Shown piece by piece: positions 34,028-47,282 of a stretch of DNA of 64,000 nucleotides. The notes below the pieces were generated by a model that saw only the letters and a list, made by a program, of their open reading frames with translations, ran no database searches and was not told where the DNA came from. Positions within the stretch are counted from its first letter, which is position 1. The number at the start of each line of letters is the position of its first letter. Position numbers and translations under genes: made by a program. Source of the stretch: Xestospongia bergquistia (lineage: Eukaryota; Porifera; Demospongiae; Haplosclerida; Petrosiidae); NCBI GenBank assembly GCA_963965975.1, contig OZ014425.1, positions 2,059,501 through 2,123,500 on the forward strand, written 5' to 3'.

Positions 34028-34267
34028 TGTCACCTGATTTGCAAAAAGGGACCACTTCTGTCACAACAATTGTGACCTGATTTGTGAAAAAAATACTGTT
34101 AAAACATAACAATAAACAGTTTTGCATACATTTAGAATAGTTATACATATGTACCAACTGTATGTATACAAAACTGAGATGTTTGAGATGTTTTAACAGT
34201 AGTTTGTTCAAAAGTCAGGTCACAAATGTTTTGACAGAAGTGGTCCCATTTTGCAAATCAGGTCACA
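34028..34267. mobile_element. 240-bp MITE, unit 2 only
   Basis: Inverted ends TGTCACCTGATTTGCAAAA and TTTTGCAAATCAGGTCACA also share GGGACCACTTCTGTCA internally. Units 1 (15516) and 4 (52577) show the empty site CAACAAATTTTACAAGG. Target duplication length is ambiguous (AA to ACAAAT) because of local repeats. Confidence 0.8.
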
Positions 34268-35788
34268 AATTTTACAAGGGTAAAGAAATATATAAAGATT
34301 CAACATCAACTATTAGCAGACAAAGTGACTTTTGCTTTGAATAATCTCTGTATTCTTTCATTTTACCAAAAATATATGACAATGACTATCAAGCACCATC
34401 AAAGCCACGTTGTTATTCTTAAATGGAAAGATGTTGAAGTACAAAAAAAACATATCTGAGACTGAGCTACGTGAAGCATAACAATGTTGGAAATCACTTC
34501 AAGTAAAGGTAAAGTGGTCTGTAGATTAGGGCTCAAACATTGGAGATTAGAAGAAAATTGACCCTATGTTTCCCAACGAACTTGTTGCTTTTAAAGAACA
34601 AGCGTTAATTATGCATATCCATGCAAGGTTAAGGTTCAAATAAAGCATCTAAAGGATTATAGTTCTGTTTTAAAGTACTTGAAAGTTACAAATTTCAATT
34701 TGTCATCAATACAAAAGCTTGAACTGTCTCAACATACTTTAATATTCTATATTATTTAGACTCCAGAATTACATGACTTGTCAAAGATGTTAATGTTTTT
34801 CTTCCCAAAAACAAGTGTAATGGGTGGGGTCACAGTTATGTAGTTATTAATTATTAGTGATCAGTAGTATCATGAAAGTTACTTTTTAAAAAGTCCTTCA
34901 AATCACGAAAATTCAGAGCTGAATAGTACTAAGCAATCTTGAGCAATTCCTGGACTTTCATCCACATTTGTAGTGGTTCTTGTAGAAACATATTATATAT
35001 TAAATATGGTAAATGATATAACACATTACATTTTGTATATCAACACAATCTTTCTAATTTTTGATGTTTTAGCTCTTACTCTGTTATGAAATATGGCATT
35101 GGACTACTTCCTTTTTCTTTGAAAGAGCACTAATTCTGTTTAGAGATGGTTTTTCCTATAGCTCTCGATGACATCAAAGCATAATTGTGGACATACAACA
35201 GGAGACTTTCACACCTAAGATGAGGATCATGGAAACATCTTGGTAATTATTTTCTTGTATTGCCTGTTTCTCGATCTGCTCATTCAATGGAAATCCATAA
35301 AATAAGTATCATCATTAATGAATCATTCCATTGTAGCTATATATATTAACATTTAGATAAGCTGCTAGGTACTTTTCTAGAATATTTGTCTAATTCCAAC
35401 CATCAATAAGTCTGAAAATACTAAAAATGTCTGTAATGACAGATCTAATCTTTACATGAACATGACAGCATTCCATCTTTGTTGTTAGGTGTTTTGTGAT
35501 GGAGACAATGGAGAATAGTTGCTTTTGGTCTGCCATGAAAATATATAGGAAAAAAAGGATTTTGAACTTTGATTGAATGCAATATTTTGAAATTAAGGTA
35601 TATGTATTTGGTAATTGTTTAACCTTTCATCCTGTTGTTGTAAATACCAGTATCTGCAAGTCTAAACCTCTACCAGTCAGTAGTATCATTTATAGCATTT
35701 CGTTTGTGTTGATTTCGTCACTAAGTAAAGGTTGATTGTGTGTGTGTTTGTGTAAAGATACTATCAATAAGCACAGTACCCTCTCTAT
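34268..35788. other. Unit 2: right flank, no gene recognised
   Basis: Homologous to 15520-17038. AT-rich; no coding exon, RNA gene or further transposon ends were found. Confidence 0.55.
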
Positions 35789-36128
35789 TAGGGGTGAGCA
35801 ATGTGGAAAATGATATGATAATAAATATTTTATGATAGTATCAATACAATGTAATACCACTCAAAACCATAAAGGTTGATTGTCTTATACATAATATAAG
35901 ACAGAGCAAGTATGGTTATTATATTATTGTGTAAGGCATTGCATATTGCTACAGCTTACAGGTTTTTGAATTAGTGAATAGCTGTGAAATGCAAGTATGG
36001 TTAGCTACAATTTTTATAGGTGGGTCTTAACTATCACATGAGCATGATGGGTGGAGTTTAGTATTAAACATTGATACAATTAGCATCAGTATCAATATGA
36101 TCTGAGCGATCATATTGCCCAGGGCCTA
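35789..36128. mobile_element. hAT-type MITE at unit 2/3 boundary
   Basis: Left TAGGGGTGAGCAATGTGG and right CATATTGCCCAGGGCCTA are imperfect inverted repeats of the GGGCAATAT type common in hAT MITEs. The flanks CTCTCTAT and CTGAGTAT may be a decayed 8-bp duplication. At the unit 1/2 boundary only its left part survives (17038-17155), so the array joint there lies within this MITE. Confidence 0.6.
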
Positions 36129-36342
36129 CTGAGTATACCAAACTTTCATCTTCTAACGTCATCAATATATACTGTGTATAATTCTCTCAGTATACATAAG
36201 AAGAAATAAACTTGATTGATAGGCCATATTTGCTACGTACATATCTGTTATTCCTTACTTTGTGTTTGGCCTTTGGGATGGCAACCTCCTTTTGGTATGA
36301 ATCTTGACAAGTTAGATTCATTCCACATCTCCAATGCTAACA

Positions 36343-37070
36343 TTCGCTTAATAACCAACTCTGTAATAATATTTAAGGCTATATCATTTGGTTGTATGTT
36401 ATTACAAAGTCATACCTTAACTGTTACTGTTACAGCTGCCATCACAAGATGAAGACGACCAGTTAGAGACCATTGTTCCTTCTAAATACAGTCCACATAT
36501 ATGTTATCCCTTCATTACACAACTTGCCTAGTTGTTGTACAAGTTGACGCACAGTCTGTTTCTGATCTATAGACATGTTAGAACAGCAAATTGACAGCTT
36601 TTGGTTCAACAATCTACATTATTAGAGGATGTGGCTGTAATAATGTACAGATCATACAAACCTGTAAGAACTTAGACCCTGTCCAAACTTGATTACATCA
36701 TTATGACATATTGTCTGTTGAGTGGTGATTCTATTCCTGTTGATTTCAGTGCCAAATTTTGAAGATAGATCTTCAAGTTGTACATTGTCAGTCTAAAAAA
36801 ACATTACTACATTAATTGCCAAAATAAATTGTTTTAATAATCATTTGAGTATAAATTATTTATTTAGAGGATAGTTCATGCTGAGGACCTAATATCATCA
36901 ACTAGCTTCATTTCTCATCTCTTTTAAGATAAATACTTTGGTTTATATTAATGTAACAGTAGTAGATTAATGTACATACCTTTATTTTGATCACAGCATG
37001 TTTTCTACTAATAGATTGGTCATCAACAATTGTGATATCACAATCTAAATGGATGGAATTATTATTATTC
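36343..37070 (-). pseudogene. Unit 3: nibrin FHA/BRCT1 exons only
   Basis: A 25-bp piece of a nibrin intron (as 5092-5117) is joined to sequence homologous to 5473-6178, holding the exons 6178-6088, 5900-5770, 5721-5636 and 5589-5516 of the true gene. All other nibrin exons are missing. The same AGATGAAGACGACC deletion seen in the extra unit 2 copy is present, so the two share ancestry. Confidence 0.85.
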
Positions 37071-37496
37071 CTTTAAAATTAAAAAAATTAATTTACATAA
37101 TAAAATGTGTATAATTAGGTGCAATCAAACTAATAAGAGGTTACTATAACAATGGAACGTGTGCACTATACTATATTGTGAGAAACATTGAGAAGTCGCT
37201 TTAATGGACGATGGACTAACCACGTCATTGTCAGAGCGCAGACTGTCCCCCTGGACAATTTACACTAGTGTAAAATGCTCCCCAGACATTCTGCACTAGT
37301 GCTAATTGTCCCAGTTAGTGTGAAGTGTCTCCCCATCAATGGATGAATAAAAACTACTAACTGAGTTACCAACCACATATAAACTTTATAATACATGTAA
37401 ATTCTTCCCAGTTAAAGCTTAAATGTATAAAATCAACTAAAACACATTGCTCACACTTTTAAGATCGAGATCTAGATCTAGCTACTAGACAGAGAG

Positions 37497-38790
37497 ATGG
37501 CTGCTGATAAAGACAATTATGACTTCCTTTATTACTTTCTTCATTAGAATCATTACCATAGGTACCCAAACGGGTTCACTAAATGTGACAAAAGAGCTTT
37601 ACGTCATAAAGCTACTAACTACAAGGTGGAAAGTAGCCATTTATTTTATTATCATAAGACAGGTCAAACAAGCAGGTACATCACTCATCTACTGAAAGAA
37701 TAAGAATATTAGAAGCATGCCACTCCTTACCTGAAGGCAAGTTACTTTGTCCCTGTGAAATATAAATATGTACAGTTGTACACTACATTTATATAATAAC
37801 AAATTTTAAAAGATATATAGGAGGGCATCTGGGCTGTGATAGGACGTATGAAAGATTGCTGAAATATTTCTTTGGAAATTGCTATGGAAACATATAGCTG
37901 ATTACGTTAGAATTTGCCCTGTATGTCAAACAACCAATGGTACAAAATTTGTAAAGCAAGCTGGACCAATCCCTGTTAAACCAAAAGTATGGAGACAGGT
38001 ATAATTGTTGATTATTAGTGATGTTAAAGATAATCTGTACTTTTGTGATAATGAACAAAATTTAGTTAAATTCTAATTGCAGGTTGGAGTAGATTTGATT
38101 GGACTCCTTCTGAAGTCCTAATCAGGAAATCGTTATATCATCACTTTAGTAGATTATTTTTCTAAGGGGACAGAGGCAACTGCTCTCACTGATAAGTACC
38201 AAATGAAATGTATTTATTGTATCTGATGTTTCAACTAGTCCACTTTACTTCTACTTTTCATCATTAGATATGGCTGCAGAAAGATCATGATTTCTGACCA
38301 GGGAAGAGAATTTGTGAATAAGGTCAACCAAAGTCTCTTCCAGCAGTTCAAAATAGAACACCAAATATCAACAGCCTACCATTCACAGACAAATGGTTTG
38401 GTGGAGCCTTATAACCAAACTTTGCAATGATGTCTCATTAAACTAGTCAATAGAGAGCAGGACAACTGGAATGAGTACATGGATGGTGTATTGTTTGCAT
38501 ACAGGACATCAAAACAAAAGTCTACTCAACGCACTCCTTTTGAATTAATGTATTGCAGGTACTACACTAATATAATCATATTGAGTACACATTATATCTG
38601 CTATTACAGAAAGCCTATCCTCCCAATTGAGAGAGTTCATTTTCAATAAAGATATGGATAGTATGAGTGATGACAACAAGATAGAGGACATAGACGGATA
38701 CACTGAGAAAATGGTAAAATTAAAGAAGAGTCTTTTCTAATACCAATATTAAGGATTCTCAAGCAGACAAAAAAAGATTATGATAACAAA
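37497..38790 (+). pseudogene. Unit 3: Ginger transposase relic
   Basis: Same order as unit 2: MAADKDNYDFLYYFL, HLGCDRTYERL, CPVCQTTNG, IITLVDYFSKGTEATAL, MISDQGREFVNK, TNGLVEPYNQTL, RTSKQKSTQRTPFE. The Glu motif reads VEPYN in place of VERYN, keeping Glu. The stop after NQTLQ and others are shared with unit 2. A short deletion removes the KKAEGVALF segment found in unit 2. Confidence 0.73.
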
Positions 38791-38796
38791 CATCAT

Positions 38797-39214
38797 GGCA
38801 GTATTACCTCATTTCTGAGAATTAGGTTCAATTTTGAGTTGGCAAACATCCTGGCATCATGCACACTTCCAGGCCATTTCACCACGACATCAATGAAGCT
38901 ATACCTGTAATCACAACAGGCCTGGACATTTAAAGTAAAGCGTAATATTCTGTTAATGTAGTCAGTAGAATTTAATTTTGCTGTTTAATTTCTATATGTG
39001 TCCCATCTATTGCACTGATACACTGAGGGAAATTGAAAGCATTATAGAACCTGCTCACCTTTTCTTTAACATCCTCCTCTGTGACGGGAAGCTTGATATA
39101 CTTTGGCTTGAGATACACAGATATAACAGATGAGACTTGCCATAATATAACCATCAACTTGCAAAACATTAAAAAATCTTTAATGGATGTAGGTAAGTGC
39201 AATAGTAGCAAATT
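38797..39214 (-). pseudogene. Unit 3: PIF/Harbinger transposase fragment
   Basis: Contains the first Asp motif ([10 protein letters not shown]) and [19 protein letters not shown] with the Trp intact. The LGDPAYPL segment is deleted. The junction with Ginger sequence is at about 38796 (ACATCAT/GGCAGTATT). Confidence 0.77.
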
Positions 39215-39299
39215 TATTTTAGATGTTGTTGGTTTTCAATGAATGTAATATAAACTTTTCTTCAAATCTTAGGTTAAAAGTTTTTTTTTTCTTCACAAA

Positions 39300-40430
39300 A
39301 TGATTGCACTCAATTCCTCCTCTTCCCTCCACCCATCAAGCCAAAAAAAGGGTTAAAAGATTGTCTGATGAGTGTTTCTCTGATGTTGACCAAATCAACT
39401 CAATTCCTCCTCTTCGTCTACCCATCATAATCAACAAAGAAAACTTCTTTACTCAGACTCCTTTCAACTTGTCATTCGTTTGTTCATCTAAGCCATGCAT
39501 ATCAGAAAGTTCAATGTATGATTTTGCTTCTAGTACTCTGATGATTAATGGTGGATTTCTCCAGACTTTTTCCAATGGAGTTTCTATACCATCACCAATT
39601 CTCATCTCAGCTACATGACAAATATCAAGTCACCTCCCAAACTCTAGCAGCAAACATATGTCAAGCAACCTCGAGTTAAGGAATCTATGACATTTGCAGC
39701 TCAAAATCATGTTGTTGAATATTGGATGAAGAACCTCCTACTCTACCCTAGTGATAAGGACTACATTACAATTGGAAAATGGCTCACTGATAATATTATT
39801 ACGGCAGGACAGAAATTGCTAAAGATGGCTCATCCTAATATGGAAGGGCTGCAGCCTCCTATCTTAGTTGACACACTGGCCTTTGAAATACAGAGAGGAA
39901 GATTCGTTCAATTCTAAATGTCTCAGGTTCCCACTGGATCACAGTATGCAATGTTGGGAGTCAGCTAGGATAAGTTAATGTGGATGACAGTTTGCTAAGT
40001 GGTTCTATACACAGTCACACAAAGAAACAGAGAGCCACCATCCTTTTTTCTCACAAGGAGAAAATAATAAATTTTCTAGCTGTTCAAATTGAAGATGGTG
40101 GGAGTGATTGCGGTCTCTTTGCATTGGCTTTTGCCACATCACTTTGTTTTTGTGAAAATCCATCTCAAATAACATATATACAACATGTGTTTCATAATCA
40201 TCTAGTTTCTTGTATTGAAGCCAAAAATCTTACTGAATTTCCTTCCCATAGTAGAACAAAAAAAGCTCAGATGAATTCTCAAATAACTTACAACATCTAT
40301 TGTGTTTGCTGGCTACCAGAGAGTAGTAGAATGATATGTTGATGTTTGTGTAATAAATGGTACCACTATGTTTGTGTGAACACTCCTAAAGAAGCTTGGG
40401 AAAAGAGAAAATTAGAATGGTTTTTGTAAC
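39300..40430 (+). pseudogene. Unit 3: Ulp1-like protease gene relic
   Basis: Same lesions as unit 1 (slip before LNVSGSHW, stop before VNVDDS, stop in the Cys-rich tail). The catalytic Cys motif GGSDCGLFALA is intact; the preceding residues read VQIEDGG rather than VQIQHGG. Confidence 0.72.
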
Positions 40431-41104
40431 AGTTGTTCATAGGTTGTTTTATTATCTTCTATTAGTCCACTTGTTGAACATACATTATTAACTTTTTCAA
40501 TGCATTAATACAATTTTTTTCTTTCATACATTGTTGTTGAGTAAATAACTAGACATACGTATACGCAGTGTAGAGCCTCCCGCAGTGAATTGCATACATT
40601 TTTGTTAGACAAAGAGCCACAAGAGTTCCGAGTTCAGATTGCAGCAAAAGGTTGTGGAGCTAGTGCAGTAACATTCCTAAGCGTTACACTGAAGCACGTG
40701 AGCATATGTTTGCGTGTTGCGCTGAAACAATTGCATTCTCAAGCGTGACACATACATACATACATACATACATACAAACTATCTGCGAGATGCGATGGTT
40801 TGTATGTATGGTAGAATGGTTTTTGTAACAGTTGTTCATAGGTTGTTTTATTATCTTCTATTAGTCCACTTGTTGAACATACATTATTAACTTTTTCAAT
40901 GCATTAATACAATTTTTTTCTTTCATTCATTGTTGTTGAGTAAATAACTAGACATACGTATAAGCAGTGTAGAGCCTCGCGCAGTGAATTGCATACATTT
41001 TTGTTAGACAAAGAGCCACAAGAGTTCCGAGTTCAGATTGCAGCAAAAGGTTGTGGAGCTAGTGCAGTAACATTCCTAAGCGTTACACTGAAGCACGTGA
41101 GCAT
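40414..41104. repeat. Unit 3: two tandem copies of the roughly 400-bp repeat
   Basis: Copies begin at 40414 and 40813. The second is cut at 41104 (GTGAGCATA) and joined directly to sequence downstream of the PHD gene of ISL2EU, a deletion of about 3 kb relative to unit 2. Confidence 0.88.
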
Positions 41105-42670
41105 AATAATGAATGAATTACATATGTTTAATCAAAAGGTACTACTGATTCGCAAATATTAATAAGAGCACTGCAAACATAAACGATTTTATCTAATGTT
41201 GGTGTTTCATTACCATTAGATATAACAAAATCAATTGGTTGAGTTGCACTTAGTATAGAGTATTTTTTCCGTATGTTTCCAATTACACGTTCAATGTGTA
41301 TTCTAACGTTAGCGACATTCCTGGTCTGTTCAACATCTATAGGATTCAGTTGTGCTTTATGCTTTGTAAAAGCAGGAAGTTCTAACCGTGACAATTTCAT
41401 TCCTACAGAGTCCTTTATGTCAAAGCCACGGTCTGCCAAGACTGTGTCACCAGGAACTAGATGATCAAGCAAGTAAGAATGTTCGGTTAGAAATTTGTCA
41501 CTAGTTCTTCCTCCCCACCCCTCTGAAATGAAGCTCACAGTTCCTTGAGGAGTGACACCTATTAAATACTTGACAGTGTTGTGATGTTTGTATGAAGAAT
41601 ATGTTTGTGCTCTAGCAAGCAAATTGGTTGGACGATCTAGGAATATTTCAAAACAGTCGATTATGACCACACACCTAGGAAAATGCTTCCGAAATACCAT
41701 TGGCATTGTCTTCATTGATGCATCCCTCTCTGGCCATTTAATCAAAGGTTTCAGCTTGACAAACAACATGCTGATCACACGAGTGAATATGCGGCTGACT
41801 GTGGAGTTGTGAACCTTAAATCTGTACCCTAGATCCTGACTGGGTAGATTTAAACGAAGTCTGATTAATGTCATCACAAGTTGTTGAAATGTAGACAATG
41901 ACATAATGCTGTGACTGGTCAGGTATCTCTTTACATATACAAACAGTTTCATTAACAAACTCCATGTACTAAGACCAGTATAATACAGTACCTTCTTATC
42001 ATCATACTTAAAATATTCCTCGTCTATTATTTGCTCTGCTAGTTCTGATCTCAACAGTGAAACTGCCTGCTTTAGATCTTCAATATCTTGTTCCTTTGAG
42101 TATGATTCCTCAGTTTGAGTAGCAACATTGTGACACTCATTGACTGCACTGGTTTCTTTATTTCTTAAATCATTCTCGGAGACCTCCTCATTCTCAGACA
42201 CCACCTCATTATCATCACCTAGCTCATCAGTAATGACAATGTCCGTTGACTCCTTCAGACATAAACGACGTCTCCTTTCAGCTCGTTCGTATCTTTTAAT
42301 ACATGTGGTCGTTTCTTGCTCATAACCTAACTTTAAACAAGGGGCCCAGTCAGGATTATTTTGATCATAGAGTTGCGATGGAGAACCCCTGATAAAATGT
42401 TCTGAACAAACCCTAATGTTGTGGTATTGTTCTTTTGCAATATCTTTTCTTTTTATCTTAGCAAGCCAAGTTTCTGCTAAGTGATTCAGTTTCTGCTCCT
42501 TGATGAGTAAGAACGCTAGGTAATCGATAAAAACTAATCCATTTGTCCCTTTTGCTCCGATTCTCACATCCAACAACTGCACATATCACCATTTTATAAC
42601 GCACATGTACACCAACATGGCCGACAGGAAACACCCCCACGTTATTGACACGCCCTTTGCAGAGGGTCTA
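41105..42670. mobile_element. Unit 3: ISL2EU right half
   Basis: Retains the transposase gene and the right inverted end (GCAGAGGGTCTA at 42670). The left inverted end, the SWIM/YqaJ/PHD gene and the Penelope insert are deleted, so this copy cannot be mobilised through paired ends. Confidence 0.83.
41128..42592 (-). pseudogene. Unit 3: THAP-DDE transposase with one frameshift
   Basis: The frame from [16 protein letters not shown] to ESVVPFD is open and includes VCSEHF (intact THAP His), IVSLL-type linker, [19 protein letters not shown] and RIHIERVIG. The first 45 codons ([18 protein letters not shown]) are in another frame because an 11-bp deletion removes TTGTCTTTTTC near 42472. It is the closest to intact of the five copies by number of lesions. 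Confidence 0.85.
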
Positions 42671-43096
42671 TATACCTATTTATGGGGGACACTTTATACT
42701 AGTACAGGATGTCTCCCCCAGGGGACACCTTATACTAAGAGGGAACAATCTGCACTAGTTCCAGCAGTTGTACATGGACATTTTACACTAGTGCAGAATT
42801 AGCCTCGTACCCATGCTTTCGCGAAAGAAAAGAAAGCCTGGTAACTACTGTTTGCGCATGCGCAGAATTATTGTATCTTATGCAATATAGTGACATCATA
42901 ATTACAACATTTTAAATTAAAGGACGAGTAAATAGGCTGGGTTTACATTAATGATGCTTCATTCACTACACGAGTTTAAGCATGGCTAGTTGAGTTTGTC
43001 GGTTGTGCAGAGATTTAGTAAAAACAAAAAGAGCATCAAACTTGTTCAGTGCTGTTGGGATACAAAACCACACTAAGACATCTTTTCCGTGATATA

Positions 43097-43682
43097 CCGT
43101 AGTGCTAGAAATAATTGCGGGTATTAAACATTGCGATTTCTGCAATTGTTGGTAACTTTCTTTAAAATACGATTTTTAATAATGCGATTTTCTTCTCAGA
43201 CAAGATTCATAAAGAATTATTTATAAGTGATTGAATGCATGAGTAGGCTAACCATGTCACTGACTATATACATGAAGGCCAGATACCGACATCATCTGCA
43301 CCAGAGACATCATCAGAGTCAAAGGGGTCCTTATCTGATTCCAAGGTAGCATCAGCTACGAGAACTTTCGGACGATCCGCTGGCTTTGAGCTTGAATGCT
43401 GCGGCTGCTTCTCCACTAGCACTAGCGATACAGCCGCGTTAGCTTCTTTGGTCGCCCTTTCACCTATTCCCGTGTCCTTGGCTGATGGTAAAGAGCTCGA
43501 ACTTTAGAAGAACTTGAGGAGAGCCATGTTGATCTTGAGCGCTTACACGTACACGTGACTAAAAGTGGGCGGGGTACCATTTAGGCATGATTTAAATTAA
43601 TGCGATACTAAATTTTGCGATTGTGCAGAAACTCGCATTTTTCGCATTTGTTTGTATCACACAATTATTTCTAGCACTACAG
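43097..43682. mobile_element. Unit 3: pogo/mariner-like MITE
   Basis: Same insertion site, ends and TA flanks as in unit 2, with small internal deletions (for example GACACCTGCTT lost near 43537). Confidence 0.8.
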
Positions 43683-43981
43683 TATAGCTTCAATGGACAA
43701 GAGTTGCTCTTTTTTAGAGCTTAGAGTAGAGCAGCAGAAAAGTTTTTATCAGTACTACAAGTACCCATCACACATTGCGGTAAAAGAAATTTTGACGTCA
43801 GTTGACAGAGGATTCCTAAAGTATACTATTTTCCAAGAAATCTGTGGAAATTTAACGTATGCGCAAACGTCTGGTAATGTAGTTACCAGACATTCTTTTC
43901 TATTGCGAATGTCTGAGTATGAGGCTAGTGCAGAATGTCCCCGGACACATTTTGCACCAGTGCAATATGTCCTAGGGGACA

Positions 43982-44640
43982 AATTTAGGGGGGACCAAAT
44001 GCATTATGACACCACGTTCATATTTATACTGATATTTGATTCAAATACCAAACAGAACAGGATATGTAGCCATAGAACTGCTTATAATGGATTAGAAAGT
44101 TTGTATGCATAGATTTATCTTGAGCATTGTAAGACAACTCTATAATAATTATGATTACTCTTTTGTTTAGTTCTTATGGTTAAAAAGGATATTTATGTTG
44201 TGAAATAAAGTATTAATAATCCAGCTACCGATGATAGTTATGTGCTCATTACGTCATCACATCCCAGAATAATAGCCACTATTACCATCACATGGTGTCT
44301 GGGTATGAGACTATCTGAAGCACCTAACAATTCTCTAGTCAATTTGAGGATTGTGGCAATGAATTTTAGGATAAGGGGTAACATTTCCTATTTTAAGTGT
44401 CATATGCTGCCAAACTAAGCGCATACAATGTAGTTACTGTACACAGCATAAAGGAATACAGAATGTAGTACAGTAGTAGCATACAAAGTATCTACCTTTT
44501 CTACCAATTGTGTAGTCTCTTGCACTTGGTAGATAATATACAGTGCCTACCAATATGATATCATGATCTTAAATATTATAAATAGTTACTGGGATTAGCA
44601 AGACTGTGCAAAGACCACATTTTGTTCAAAATTTCCAATT
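43982..44640. other. Unit 3: right flank, truncated
   Basis: Homologous to 13882-14560. It stops at 44640 and joins directly to Harbinger sequence of unit 4, a deletion that removed the rest of the flank plus the nibrin and integrase parts of unit 4. Nothing else is recognised. Confidence 0.65.
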
Positions 44641-45037
44641 AGCATTAGGTTCAATTTCGAGTTGGCAAACATCCTGGCATCATGCACACTTCCAGGCCAT
44701 TTCACCACGACATCAATGAAGCTATACCTGTAATCACAACAGGCCTGGACATTTAAAGTAAAGCGTAATTTTCTGTTAATGTAGTCAGTAGAATTTAATT
44801 TTGCTGTTTAATTTCTATATGTGTCCCATCTATTGCACTGATACACTGAGGGAAATTGAAAGCATCATAGAACCTGCTCACCTTTTCTTTAACATCCTCC
44901 TCTGTGACGGGAAGCTTGATATACTTTGGCTTGCGATACACAGATATAACAGATGAGACTTGCCATAATATAACCATCAACTTGCAAAACATTAAAAAAT
45001 CTTTAATGGATGTAGGTAAGTGCAATAGTAGCAAATT
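44641..45037 (-). pseudogene. Unit 4: PIF/Harbinger transposase fragment
   Basis: Carries [16 protein letters not shown] and, after the shared slip, [19 protein letters not shown] with Trp intact. It begins at the unit junction; the second Asp segment is lost. Confidence 0.77.
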
Positions 45038-45117
45038 TATTTTAGATGTTGTTGGTTTTTAATGAATGTAATATAAACTTCTCTTCAAATCTTAGGTTAA
45101 ATTTTTTTTTCACAAAA

Positions 45118-45924
45118 TGATTGCACTCAATTCCTCCTCTTCCCTCCACCCATCAAGCCATAAAAAGGGTTAAAAGATTGTCTGATGAGTGTTTCTCTGA
45201 TGTTGACCAAATCAATTTAATTCCTCCTCTTCCTCTATCCATCATAATCAACAAAGAAAACTTCTTTACTCAGACTCCTTTCAACTTGTCATTCGTTTGT
45301 TCATCTAAGCCATGCATATCAGAAAGTTCAATGTATGATTTTGCTTCTAGTACTCTGATGATTAATGGTGGATTTCTCCAGACTTTTTCCAATGGAGTTT
45401 CTATACCATCACCAATTCTCATCTCGGCTACATGACAAATATCAAGTCACCTCCCAAACTCTAGCAGCAAACATATGTCAAGCAACCTCGAGTTAAGGAA
45501 TCTATGACATTTGCAGCTCAAAATCATGTTGTTGAATATTGGATGAAGAACCTCCTACTCTACCCTAGTGATAAGGACTACATTACAATTGGAAAATGGC
45601 TCACTGATAATATTATTACGGCAAGACAGAAATTGCTAAAGATGGCTCATCCTAATATGGAAGGGCTGCAGCCTCCTATCTTAGGTGACACACTGGCCTT
45701 TGAAATACAGAGAGGAAGATTCGTTCAATTCTAAATGTCTCAGGTTCCCACTGGATCACAGTATGCAATGTTGGGAGTCAGCTAGGATAAGATAATGTGG
45801 ATGACAATTAGCTAAGTGGTTCTATACACAGTCACACAAAGAAACAGATAGCCACCATCCTTTTTTCTCCCAAGGAAAAAATAATAAATTTCTAGCTGTT
45901 CAAATTCAACATGGTGGGAGTGAT
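45118..45924 (+). pseudogene. Unit 4: Ulp1-like protease relic, truncated
   Basis: The front part up to the GGSDC codons is present, with the shared slip and stop. At 45924 (GGGAGTGATTGC) the sequence jumps into the 400-bp repeat (AGTGTAGAGCC), so everything after the nucleophile Cys is lost. A one-base loss in AAATTTCTAGCTG adds a frameshift. Confidence 0.72.
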
Positions 45925-46550
45925 TGCAGTGTAGAGCCTCGCGCAGTGAATTGCATACATTTTTGTTAGACAAAGAGCCACAAGAGTTCCAAGTTACGAG
46001 TTCAGATTGCAGCAAAAGGTCGTGGAGCTAGTGCAGTAACATTCCTAAGCATTACACTGAAGCACGTGAGCATACGTTTGCGTGTTGCGCTGAAACAATT
46101 GCATTCTCAAGCGTGACACATACATACATACAAACTATCTGCGAGATGCGATGGTTTGTATGTATGGTAGAATGGTTTTTGTAACAGTTGTTCATAGGTT
46201 GTTTTATTATCTTCTATTAGTCCACTTGTTGAACATACATTATTAACTTTTTCAATGCATTAATATAATTTTTTTCTTTCATTCATTGTTGTTGAGTAAA
46301 TAACTAGACATACGTATATGCAGTGTAGAGCCTCGCGCAGTGAATTGCATACATTTTTGTTAGACAAAGAGCCACAAGAGTTACGAGTTACGAGTTCAGA
46401 TTGCAGCAAAAGGTCGTGGAGCTAGTGCAGTAACATTCCTAAGCGTTACACTGAAGCACGTGAGCATACGTTTGTGCGTTGCGCTGAAACAATTGCATTC
46501 TCAAGCGTGACACATACATACATACAAACTATCTGCGAGATGCGACGCAC
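45925..46550. repeat. Unit 4: one partial and one full 400-bp repeat
   Basis: The partial copy (45925-46168) lacks its first 150 bp. The full copy begins at 46169. The joint again has the CATACATACAAAC/GTTTGTATGTATG hairpin. Confidence 0.87.
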
Positions 46551-47282
46551 GATTATTTACCTCGCACTAAGGTGCTCGGCAATAAGCACTATAGACCCTC
46601 TGCAAAGGGCGTGTCAATAATGTGGGGGTGTTTCCTGTAGGCCATGTTGGTGTACATGTGTAATTATGAACTCCAGTAATCGATCAAGGAACGGTCCTTT
46701 TTTGCCTGATTACGTATCTACTTTGGATAATCCTGATGCTAAAAAGAGATACCTGGAAAAATTGGCTATTATTGGGGGGTTGGATCCATATGAAACTGTC
46801 AGGAGTGATTGGGAAGATGATGTGGACAAATGACCGAGTATAACCTGTATCCATATAGGCATGTATTTGCTGGTTACTCCAAGTCCATATAGTGGCGATG
46901 ATTTAGTTAATTATAAAAGTATGGACTGCTATATTAATTTTCTTTCTGGATGGGTGAGAGAAATACTCGTCAGAGCACCAAGCAATAATCTTCGAGTTAT
47001 TATTGCTAAGGTATAAATAACTTTTGTGATTTGCATTATTGTGTTATTATAATATAGGTGAATCATTCTCAGCGGCTGAGTGAAAAGCCATTGATTCCCT
47101 GGATCATTGCTGAAACAGAAGGAAACATTCTTGGGGGTCACTGCAACTGTACAGCAGGATTAATGAGACTTGCTCACACATTGCATCAACTCTATGGGCC
47201 ATTGAATCTGGTGTCCGTCTCAGAGACTCTATGACAGTGACCCAGAAGGAAGCTTACTGGATACTTCCAACAAAAGTCAAAG

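Larger units (their letters stand above)
37244..43981 (+). mobile_element. Unit 3: Ginger-like composite
   Basis: Left end TGTCCCCCTGGACAATTTAC at 37244 and right end TAGGGGACA at 43981. ISL2EU inside it is reduced to its transposase half and there is no Penelope element. Confidence 0.6.
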
